Assembly: GCA_903870685.1 (NCBI GenBank)
Contig: CAIQDX010000135.1
Span: 1-32,017, forward strand
Origin: an uncultured Chitinophagaceae bacterium
Lineage (GTDB): Bacteria > Bacteroidota > Bacteroidia > Chitinophagales > Chitinophagaceae
Reading direction: 5' to 3'
DNA: 32,017 bases
Both the position numbers and the translations under genes were made by a program. Position 1 is the stretch's first letter; every line of letters begins with the position of its first letter. Under the pieces are notes generated by a model. It saw only the letters and a program-made list of their open reading frames with translations. It was not told the DNA's origin and did not search any database. Shown piece by piece: positions 25,804 to 32,017 of the stretch.

Positions 25804-26247
25804 ATGGACATCTCAATTAACACACCTGCTTTATTATTTCCTGCCATCAGTTTAGTGATGCTGGCTTATACCAATCGGTTCCTTGCATTATCAAACAGAG
25901 TAAGAAGTTTACACGATAAATATAAAAGCCAGGAAGAGAAACATAAAATTCACGGGCAAATAAAAAATCTTCGTTATCGTTTGAAGTTAATTAAAAACAT
26001 GCAGGCATTAGGTGTACTTACTTTTTTGCTTTGCATTTTTTGTATGTATTTAATTTACATTGAAGCGATGGGCTGGGCTCATGCTGTATTTGCATTGAGT
26101 TTGGTTTCATTCACAATTTCACTATTAATTTCTTTACTCGAAATACAACTCAGCACAAAAGCAATCGAATTAGAACTTAGTGATATTGAAGGATTGGAAG
26201 ATCCTTCTCTTATAGAGTATATTAAAAATAAATTTGAAAGAGAATGA
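25804..26247 (+). CDS. DUF2721-family membrane protein
   Basis: 147 residues. The opening TPALLFPAISLVMLAYTNRFLAL is the family pattern: an N-terminal membrane helix (about 8-29), then a basic cytoplasmic helix (SNRVRSLHDKYKSQEEKHKIH), two more membrane helices (about 66-90 and 92-115) and an acidic C-terminal tail. The topology fits DUF2721; function is not established. It stands alone behind the receptor gene, with its own promoter box, and converges on the ABC transporter gene. Confidence 0.85.
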   Translation: MDISINTPALLFPAISLVMLAYTNRFLALSNRVRSLHDKYKSQEEKHKIHGQIKNLRYRLKLIKNMQALGVLTFLLCIFCMYLIYIEAMGWAHAVFALSLVSFTISLLISLLEIQLSTKAIELELSDIEGLEDPSLIEYIKNKFERE

Positions 26248-26255
26248 TTTTAATG

Positions 26256-26308
26256 ATGAATTAAGATTTAAAAGTAATGAGTATGAAAACGGTTAAATCT
26301 TAATTCAT
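26256..26308. terminator. Long inverted repeat, possible bidirectional terminator
   Basis: A perfect 15-bp repeat (26256-26270 with 26294-26308) around a 23-base loop lies between the convergent DUF2721 and ABC transporter genes. The right arm overlaps the ABC transporter stop codon (26300-26302). The stem is AT-rich with no clear T-run, so termination is plausible, not certain. Confidence 0.5.
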
Positions 26309-28144
26309 TACAGCTGCAAATGCTTTTCTTTCACCAATTTGCTGACGCCACATTGCATAATACAATCCTTTCTCAGCAACTAATTCGGCGTGACTACCAG
26401 TTTCAACAACCTGTCCTTTTTCTAAAACATAAATTTTATGTGCATGCATGATTGTACTTAATCGGTGTGCGATCATCACTGTAATTTGTTCTTTCTCTTC
26501 TGATATTCTTCTGATAGTATTTGTAATTTCTTCTTCGGTAATTGAATCTAATGCAGATGTTGCTTCATCAAAAATTAATAAATGAGGCTTGCGTAACAAT
26601 GCACGTGCAATGGATATTCTTTGTTTTTCACCACCACTTAATTTTAATCCGCCTTCACCAATCATCGTATCAATTCCATTTTCGGCTCTTGCTAATAATT
26701 TATTGCAACTTGCTTTTTGTAATGCATCGTTTAAATCTTCTTCTGATGCACCGGGACTAACAAACAATAAATTTTCTTTGATGGTTCCCGCAAATAATTG
26801 TGTGTCCTGCGTTACAAAACCAATCTGGTTGCGGATCTCATCGAAATTCAGATCATTACCATTAATGCCGTTATAAAATATTTTTCCTTCGAGCGGACGA
26901 TATAATCCAACCAATAATTTTACCAAAGTACTTTTTCCTGCACCGCTTGGTCCAACAAATGCAATCGTTTCACCTTTTTTCACATCAAAAGAAATATTTT
27001 CTATTGCTTTGTATTGTACTGTTTGATGTTTGAAAGAAATATTATTGAATTCTAATTCTTCAATAACACCAACATGTTTTGGATGATCAGGTGTTTTATC
27101 AATTGGTCGTTTCATTAAGTTGTGAAAATTATTTATAGATGCTTCTGCTTCGCGATAACTTAAAATGATATTTCCAATTTCCTGCAAAGGACCAAAAATG
27201 AAAAAGCTGTAAAAAGTTAATGTCATTAATTCTCCGGGAGTTAATTTTCCCTGAAATATCAGCCACATTAAAATAAACATGATGAATTGACGAAGCATGT
27301 TTACAAATGTTCCCTGTACAAAACTTAATGCTCGAATACTTTTTACTTTTCGTAATTCTAATCCAAGAATTTTATAAGTGTTATTATTTAAACGTTTTAT
27401 TTCCTGATTGGTTAATCCTAAACTTTTTACTAATTCAATATTGCGTAAACTTTCGGTTGTTGTTCCCGCCAGCATCGTTGTTTCTTTAACGATGGTTTTT
27501 TGAATCATTTTTATTTTTCTACTTAACACATTCGTTAACCATGATAATAATGCAATACCAACAACATAAGTTGGCATAATACTCCAGTGTTTACTGAAAG
27601 CATAAACAGATACCACAACTATTCCAACTATAATTCCAAACAAAACATTTATAAAATAACCAATGAATTTTTCTGTATCTGCACGGACTTTTGTTAGAAT
27701 GGATAAAGTTTCACCGCTGCGCTGATCTTCAAAATCCTGATAAGGCAATTTCATGCTGTGCTTTAAACCATCAGTAAAAATGGTTGCACCAAATTTTTGA
27801 ACAATAACATTTACTGAATAATCCTGAAATGCTTTTGCAATACGCGAAACCATTGCAACACTTATCAAGATGCCGAGAAAACCCAACACTCCCCAAACAA
27901 ATTCTGCTTGTGTTCTTGTTCCTGATGCATGAAATATTTTTCTGTCTTCAGCTTTTCCGTTTTCATTGATGATATGCTCAACAATGTAAGTTCCTTTTTG
28001 AAATGGATGCACCGCAAAGATGTCGTACATCTTACCAAAAAATAAAGGATCAAGCATAGAAAACACCTGATTGATTGTTGCTAATAACAAAGCCAATGCG
28101 ATCATCCATCTGTATGGCTTTAAATATTGGAGTAAAATTTTCAT
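26300..28144 (-). CDS. ABC exporter, fused permease and ATPase (MsbA-like)
   Basis: 614 residues: an N-terminal six-helix transmembrane domain (about 15-330) and a C-terminal nucleotide-binding domain. Walker A GPSGAGKST is at 398-406, the signature LSGGEKQR at 502-509, Walker B LLIFDEATSALD at 522-533 and the H-loop His560 in AHRLST. All catalytic elements are intact, so an active half-transporter that works as a homodimer is expected. A large periplasmic loop lies between the first two helices (about 40-85). The family includes lipid A flippase MsbA and multidrug exporters; the substrate cannot be told here. Upstream, 86 bases separate it from the amidohydrolase gene stop. Confidence 0.95.
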   Translation of the reverse strand: MKILLQYLKPYRWMIALALLLATINQVFSMLDPLFFGKMYDIFAVHPFQKGTYIVEHIINENGKAEDRKIFHASGTRTQAEFVWGVLGFLGILISVAMVSRIAKAFQDYSVNVIVQKFGATIFTDGLKHSMKLPYQDFEDQRSGETLSILTKVRADTEKFIGYFINVLFGIIVGIVVVSVYAFSKHWSIMPTYVVGIALLSWLTNVLSRKIKMIQKTIVKETTMLAGTTTESLRNIELVKSLGLTNQEIKRLNNNTYKILGLELRKVKSIRALSFVQGTFVNMLRQFIMFILMWLIFQGKLTPGELMTLTFYSFFIFGPLQEIGNIILSYREAEASINNFHNLMKRPIDKTPDHPKHVGVIEELEFNNISFKHQTVQYKAIENISFDVKKGETIAFVGPSGAGKSTLVKLLVGLYRPLEGKIFYNGINGNDLNFDEIRNQIGFVTQDTQLFAGTIKENLLFVSPGASEEDLNDALQKASCNKLLARAENGIDTMIGEGGLKLSGGEKQRISIARALLRKPHLLIFDEATSALDSITEEEITNTIRRISEEKEQITVMIAHRLSTIMHAHKIYVLEKGQVVETGSHAELVAEKGLYYAMWRQQIGERKAFAAVMN

Positions 28145-28230
28145 AGTTGTATCTGTTGCTGCTTGCTTACAATAAATAATATCGGCAATAATAATTTACA
28201 ATCGCCCAAACTTCATTAAATGCAATTATT

Positions 28231-29523
28231 TTATTTTGTCGTTTTATAAATAATTCCGTCTTTCATAACCCACTGAACTTGCTGCAATAATTTAATATCT
28301 TTAGTTGGATCACCTTTGACAGCAATGATATCAGCAAATGCACCAACTTTTATTTCACCAACTAATCCATCCATGTCTAATAATTGTGCAGCAACAGTTG
28401 TAGCTGTTTGAATGGCTTTCACATTACTCATTCCCCAATCAACCATAAATTCAAAATCTTTTGCTTGAGGTAAGTTCCAATCGTAACCACCAATATCAGT
28501 TCCATAAACAATTTTAATTCCGGCATTCATTGCTTTCTTAAAAATTGCAGGACCTGCATTTTTAAATTGAGTATTGATGATGCTTCCTGCTTTTGCTCTT
28601 CCTTCGGCAACATATTCATTCACAAAAATAGTGGGACACCAATAAATATTTTTTTGTACCATCAGCTTTACACATTCATCATCCATTCCACTACCATGTT
28701 CAATGCTGATAGCTCCTGCATTAATTGCAGTAAGAATTCCATCTCTTGTCATGGCATGTGCTGCTAATTTTTTTCTGCTTTTAATTGTCTCATCACCAAC
28801 AGCATTTATTTCTTCTGTTGTAAAATTTGGTAAGCTTCTAAAACTACCATCAGGTAATTGATAATAACCTCTGTCTGCATAAATTTTTATCCAATCGGCG
28901 CCATGTGCAATTTGTTCACGAACTGCTTTGCGTGCTTCATCGGCGCCATTAATTTCCTGTATTCCTTTTGGAAGATCTAATTCCCAATTATATTCTTTTG
29001 GAAGAATTGGATAATGGCCAACAGTATTAATTGCTCTTGTTGAAACAAACATTCTCGGTCCTGAGATTACACCATTATTGATGGCTCGTTTAACATCAAC
29101 ATCGGCATACATCGCACCTTCTGTTTCCAGATCACGAATTGTTGTGAAGCCATTTTGCAAAGAAATATTTGCACTTCTGGAGGCACGTAATGCTCGGTAA
29201 GGAATAGATTCTTTTAATAATTGTACAGCATAATCTTCGCTGGTGATATCGCCTTGTAATAAAACATGGGTATGCGAATCTATTAAACCCGGCAAAACAA
29301 AATAATTCGAAAGATCAATTACAGAATCTGTTTTTTGTTTGAATGAGTTTGCTGCAACAATAGATTCGATCTTATTATTTCGAACGACGATTATTTGATT
29401 GCTAAGTGTTTGTCCGCTTTTGGTATCTAATAATTGCCCGCATTTTATAGTAATTGTTTTTTGTGCATCGATATTTGATGCGATACAAAAACAGAAAATA
29501 AAAAATGAAAATATTTTTCTCAT
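28231..29523 (-). CDS. Exported metal-dependent amidohydrolase
   Basis: 430 residues. The signal peptide ends near NIDAQ (residue 21), so the enzyme is periplasmic or secreted. It has the binuclear amidohydrolase centre: His84 and His86 in DSHTH, Lys213 in WIKIYADRG as the likely carboxylated bridging lysine, His256 in AAHAMT, His276 in IEHGSG and Asp343 in YGTDIGG. This arrangement fits imidazolonepropionase-like hydrolases, which include prolidases and aryl dipeptidases, so a small peptide or N-acyl substrate is likely. The C-terminus matches the fragment at 1-123. Confidence 0.92.
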   Translation of the reverse strand: MRKIFSFFIFCFCIASNIDAQKTITIKCGQLLDTKSGQTLSNQIIVVRNNKIESIVAANSFKQKTDSVIDLSNYFVLPGLIDSHTHVLLQGDITSEDYAVQLLKESIPYRALRASRSANISLQNGFTTIRDLETEGAMYADVDVKRAINNGVISGPRMFVSTRAINTVGHYPILPKEYNWELDLPKGIQEINGADEARKAVREQIAHGADWIKIYADRGYYQLPDGSFRSLPNFTTEEINAVGDETIKSRKKLAAHAMTRDGILTAINAGAISIEHGSGMDDECVKLMVQKNIYWCPTIFVNEYVAEGRAKAGSIINTQFKNAGPAIFKKAMNAGIKIVYGTDIGGYDWNLPQAKDFEFMVDWGMSNVKAIQTATTVAAQLLDMDGLVGEIKVGAFADIIAVKGDPTKDIKLLQQVQWVMKDGIIYKTTK

Positions 29524-29587
29524 ACTTGTTGTTTTGAATTAACCAAGATACAACTATCAACTAAAATAAAAGTTCATTTTAAAATGA

Positions 29588-29620
29588 AATACCTCGTTTC
29601 AAAAAACGAGGTATTTTTTT
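29588..29620. terminator. Terminator of the second sigma-factor operon
   Basis: A 12-bp perfect stem (29588-29599 with 29604-29615) with a CAAA loop. A T-run follows on the plus strand; on the minus strand TTTCATTTT follows. It adjoins the HMA-like gene stop (29619-29621), so its main role should be to end that leftward operon. Confidence 0.8.
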
Positions 29621-29831
29621 AATCCAGCTCTTTACAATAATAACCGGCACTGTTTATTATTTCTTCAATCGAATGCGGCGATAATCCATCTGCTTCAATT
29701 CTTAAAACTTTATCGCAATCATGCAGATCGATATTCCATTTTAAAACGCCTTGAATATTTCTGAGATGTGGCGAAATTTTTCTAACAGTTTTTACATCTT
29801 CTACATTTGTTTTAAAAACTAAAATATCCAT
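29619..29831 (-). CDS. HMA-like ferredoxin-fold small protein without CxxC
   Basis: 70 residues. The pattern beta (MDILVFKTNV), helix (VKTVRKISPHL), beta (GVLKWNIDLHD), beta (KVLRIEADG), helix (SIEEIINSAG) and a final YYCKELD matches the heavy-metal-associated fold of copper chaperones. The CxxC metal-binding loop expected near residues 10-17 is missing; only Cys39 and Cys66 occur. It is therefore unlikely to bind copper in the usual way and may be a binding or regulatory relative. It is the third gene of the sigma operon, 13 bases after its neighbour. Confidence 0.75.
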   Translation of the reverse strand: MDILVFKTNVEDVKTVRKISPHLRNIQGVLKWNIDLHDCDKVLRIEADGLSPHSIEEIINSAGYYCKELD

Positions 29832-29844
29832 TGCAATTTATTTT

Positions 29845-30246
29845 TTATTCGGCAGTGATATTTTTTTCAGATTCACCAAACCCTTTCCAGCCGTGGCATT
29901 TATTGCGCCATTGTTGTTTGAACTGATCTCTTTCTTCAGGGCTCATCTTTTCCCATTTTTCTATCATTTCATTGTTCCATGTACCGCGAAATTTATTTTT
30001 TAATTCATGCCGACAGCAATGACGATGGCCTTTACCGAATCCACCGAAAAGTATTTTACTCAACACCAATATTCCGAATGCTTGCCAAAAAGTGATTGCT
30101 TTTACACTTAATACCGAAACCAAAATACCATTCCATAAACTCATCACTATATAGCCAAATAATGCAGCTGCACTGATTGCTAAAATGATTATTCCCAAAG
30201 CAATTAAAATAAATAAGAATGGGTTTTTCTTCCAAAATCTTTTCAT
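29845..30246 (-). CDS. Two-helix membrane protein with His/Cys-rich loop, in sigma operon
   Basis: 133 residues. Two hydrophobic helices (about 10-33 and 37-66) are followed by a His/Cys cluster GHRHCCRH (73-80) and a charged helical tail containing KWEKMSPEERDQFKQQWRNK and CHGW. The MSPEER helix resembles C-termini seen in other small membrane proteins encoded after ECF sigma factors. Position right after the sigma gene (10 bases) suggests an anti-sigma or sensor role, and the His/Cys cluster could bind a metal. Both points are inference. I know of no established function. Confidence 0.75.
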   Translation of the reverse strand: MKRFWKKNPFLFILIALGIIILAISAAALFGYIVMSLWNGILVSVLSVKAITFWQAFGILVLSKILFGGFGKGHRHCCRHELKNKFRGTWNNEMIEKWEKMSPEERDQFKQQWRNKCHGWKGFGESEKNITAE

Positions 30247-30256
30247 GATTTAATTT

Positions 30257-30835
30257 TTAATAGTTTAATAATTCGTTGCGCAAGGTTTGCAGTCGTTCTC
30301 TCAAATGCAGCACAGCATAACGTTTCCGCGACAATAATGTATTAACAGGTACACCTGTTCTTTCACTTATTTCTTTGAACGAAACAGCTTCTAATTCATT
30401 CAAAACAAAAACAGTTTTCTGATCTTCAGGTAGTTCATTCAATGCATTGTTCAATGTTTCCCAAAACAGCGAACGCAAATAATCAGTTTCAGGATTATTA
30501 TCTGCATCAAAAAATAATTCAGCCCAATTCAGCATTTCATCTCCATCAGCCTCAGAAAAAATATCATCGAGCAATTCGGGTTTGTGTTTGCGTTTCTTAT
30601 CGGTTATTTTATTTCGCGCAACCGTAAACAACCAACCTGTTAGTTGTTCAATAGGTTGCGTATTGCCGATCAATTGATAGAAAACATCCTGCAAAATATC
30701 TTCGGCATCAGCTTCATTGCTCACACGTTTACGAATGAAGCCCAGCAAGCGCTTGCTGTAATCGTTGATTACCTCTGTGATATTGCGTTTTTGTTTTTCC
30801 GCCATTGATGCCTCTAAGATAACTGCTCCGTTCAT
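30257..30835 (-). CDS. ECF-type RNA polymerase sigma factor
   Basis: 192 residues from ATG at 30835; ATG at 30805 (182 residues) is equally possible. Region 2 is LLGFIRKRVSNEADAEDILQDVFYQL, with GWLFTVARNKITDKKRK, and region 4 is LPEDQKTVFVLNELEAVSFKEISERTGVPVNTLLSRKRYAV, carrying the helix-turn-helix. It is an ECF member independent of the one at 22304-22879, with a different region 4. It leads a three-gene operon with the His/Cys-rich membrane protein and the HMA-like protein. Confidence 0.93.
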   Translation of the reverse strand: MNGAVILEASMAEKQKRNITEVINDYSKRLLGFIRKRVSNEADAEDILQDVFYQLIGNTQPIEQLTGWLFTVARNKITDKKRKHKPELLDDIFSEADGDEMLNWAELFFDADNNPETDYLRSLFWETLNNALNELPEDQKTVFVLNELEAVSFKEISERTGVPVNTLLSRKRYAVLHLRERLQTLRNELLNY

Positions 30836-30913
30836 TAATATGAAAGACGAACAGCCTTTGCGGATATTGTAAGAAAGAAAATAAATTTTTTGGGACGAGC
30901 TTCAGAATTTCTA

Positions 30914-31285
30914 CTAAACTGCGGTTGTGTCACTCACTTCAACAGTTTTTTGTTCATTCAACACTTCACCGATACTGGTACAAGTAATAGTGACTTTGAA
31001 TTTTGTGTTGAGGCTGATATGAAAATTATTAGCTGATAAGATTTCTCTTGTTGCACTATCATCTTGCATTACCTGAGCCAGATCAGCTGCCAAGGGAATG
31101 CCGCTGATGATATTATTTACTCTTCCGTTTTTAAATGCAATTAAAAATTTATATCCTGCTTTGCGACCACTACCGGCTCTTTCAAAATCAATACGGTTAA
31201 GGTCAAGCACTTGTTCGGTAGTTACAGACCTCTTCAATAAGATTCTGATAATAGGTAAATATTTGTTCCAGATAGTAACGTACAT
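30914..31285 (-). CDS. Conserved-looking protein of unknown function
   Basis: 123 residues, no signal peptide and no membrane helix, so probably cytoplasmic. The N-terminus MYVTIWNKYLPIIRILLKRS is amphipathic, a basic GSGRKAGYKF stretch follows, then IAFKNGRVNNIIS and a beta-rich C-terminus (KFKVTITCTS, ending VSDTTAV). I think similar proteins occur in other Bacteroidota, but I do not recognise a named family. It is preceded by comM with a 106-base gap and has its own promoter, with the -7 box against its ATG. Confidence 0.7.
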   Translation of the reverse strand: MYVTIWNKYLPIIRILLKRSVTTEQVLDLNRIDFERAGSGRKAGYKFLIAFKNGRVNNIISGIPLAADLAQVMQDDSATREILSANNFHISLNTKFKVTITCTSIGEVLNEQKTVEVSDTTAV

Positions 31286-31286
31286 G

Positions 31287-31318
31287 CAAAGATTTTATAA
31301 AAGTGTATATGACGACAA
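31287..31318 (-). promoter_or_regulatory. Promoter of the 123-residue protein, leaderless type
   Basis: On the minus strand TTG (31316-31318), a 21-base spacer and AATCTTTG (31287-31294, one mismatch to TAnnTTTG). Only one base separates the box from the ATG at 31285, so transcription would begin at or very near the start codon. Confidence 0.5.
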
Positions 31319-31391
31319 ACACTTGCCGAAAAAGATGGGATGAAGCTGTAAAGATGCAGAATAAAAAAGGGATGGGCAAATAAGATATTGA

Positions 31392-32017
31392 TTATCCGGC
31401 CCAACCTTCTCTGTCTAAACTTCTGAATTGAATGGCTTCGGCTAAATGTTCAGGTTTTATATTTTCGCTGAAAGCCAAGTCAGCAATGGTTCTGCTCACT
31501 TTTAAAATACGATCGTAAGCTCTGGCCGAAAGATTTAATCGCTCCATTGCTTTCTTTAATAAAGTTTCGCCAATACTATCAATCACACAAATTTCACGTA
31601 GTTGTTTACTGCTTATTTGTGCGTTGGCATAAACACCTGCATTATTTTTATAACGTTCGGTTTGGATGTCTCTTGCCTTAATTACACGTTCACGAATATT
31701 TGCAGAACATTCTCCTTTGGTATTCATGTTACTTAATTCGCTGAAAGCAACAGGTGTTACTTCAACGTGCAGATCAATGCGATCTAATAATGGTCCCGAA
31801 ATTTTATTCAGGTATTTTTGAACAGCACCGGGTGGACAAGTACATTCTTTTTCGGGATGATTATAAAATCCGCATGGACAAGGATTCATTGAAGCGATCA
31901 ACATAAAATTTGCAGGAAAATCCAATGCAATTTTTGCACGGCTGATGGTTACTTTTCTTTCTTCCATCGGTTGACGCATCACTTCTAAAACTGTTCTTTT
32001 AAATTCGGGTAATTCAT
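31392..32017 (-). CDS. comM: ComM/YifB-type magnesium-chelatase-like AAA+ ATPase (5' end outside window)
   Basis: The C-terminal 208 or so residues are visible; the frame is open to the right edge. It begins inside the AAA+ core (ELPEFKRTVLEVMRQP), continues through VTISRAKIALDFP and sensor-1 region LIASMNPCPCGFYNHP, a Cys-rich loop ending CTCPPG, and the arginine-finger region GPLLDRIDLHVEV. The C-terminal helical Mg-chelatase domain includes LNLSARAYDRILKVSRTIADL. ComM is a helicase that promotes branch migration during natural transformation. Walker A and B lie upstream outside the window, so activity cannot be checked here. Confidence 0.93.
   Translation of the reverse strand, partial: ELPEFKRTVLEVMRQPMEERKVTISRAKIALDFPANFMLIASMNPCPCGFYNHPEKECTCPPGAVQKYLNKISGPLLDRIDLHVEVTPVAFSELSNMNTKGECSANIRERVIKARDIQTERYKNNAGVYANAQISSKQLREICVIDSIGETLLKKAMERLNLSARAYDRILKVSRTIADLAFSENIKPEHLAEAIQFRSLDREGWAG

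Noticed and set aside
26589-26876. A 95-codon ORF on the plus strand opposite the ABC transporter gene.
   Set aside because: It lies antisense to the conserved ATPase domain and has no promoter or family features. It is a shadow of the real gene, as are the other ORFs inside conserved coding regions.
1-32017. tRNA, rRNA, CRISPR arrays, insertion sequences, phage genes or defence islands.
   Set aside because: No cloverleaf-like or rRNA-like segment, regularly spaced repeat array, transposase, integrase or known defence protein was seen. The spacers are short and mostly explained by promoters, terminators and repeats.

Overview
This window is AT-rich chromosomal DNA from a member of the Bacteroidota, most likely a Chitinophagaceae-type bacterium. 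The evidence is a complete gldK-gldL-gldM-gldN cluster (core of the type IX secretion / gliding machinery, known only from this phylum), a TonB-dependent receptor with an N-terminal carboxypeptidase-regulatory-like domain, two ECF sigma operons, a DUF4271 gene paired with hemD, and repeated promoter boxes of the form TAnnTTTG, the Bacteroidota -7 element. No prophage, insertion sequence, CRISPR array, tRNA or rRNA was found. No gene-free stretch exceeds about 300 bases.

Layout. 1-4.3 kb: the 3' end of an amidohydrolase, an elaborate inverted repeat, then leftward RNA-modification genes (an RluA-type pseudouridine synthase, rluB, rlmN) with a small Spy/LTxxQ-like exported protein between rluB and rlmN. 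4.5-7.6 kb: an exported protein made of two near-identical tandem repeats, then leftward genes for a low-molecular-weight tyrosine phosphatase, hisS and a small lipoprotein. 7.7-11.0 kb: a possible 33-residue membrane peptide, then divergent heme-related genes (hemW leftward; DUF4271-hemD rightward). 11.0-18.2 kb: a YyaL/DUF255 thioredoxin-domain protein and gldKLMN, closed by a strong terminator and followed by a candidate small RNA unit. 18.4-22.9 kb: a leftward set of ECF sigma factor, membrane protein with a predicted outer-membrane barrel, lipoprotein and uvrC. 23.1-26.2 kb: a TonB-dependent receptor and a DUF2721 membrane protein. 26.3-32.0 kb: leftward genes for an MsbA-like ABC exporter, a secreted amidohydrolase, a three-gene ECF sigma module with a His/Cys-rich membrane protein and an HMA-like protein lacking CxxC, an orphan conserved protein, and the 3' part of comM.

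How they fit together. Most of this is core genome: translation and RNA modification (hisS, rluB, rlmN), DNA repair and uptake (uvrC, comM), heme synthesis (hemD, with HemW as heme chaperone), and envelope export and secretion (GldKLMN, ABC exporter, TonB receptor). I found no clear new defence or metabolic system. The less ordinary items are the sigma-factor operon whose second gene seems to join a cytoplasmic anti-sigma-like tail, one inner-membrane helix and an outer-membrane barrel in one chain; the possible metal-linked sigma module at 29.6-30.8 kb; promoter boxes lying almost against start codons, which suggests leaderless mRNAs; a leaderless small-ORF candidate; a promoter-terminator pair with no ORF after gldN; and a dispersed intergenic repeat.

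All calls come from reading the sequence and the translated proteins by eye. No database search was run, so family names rest on recognised motifs and domain order.
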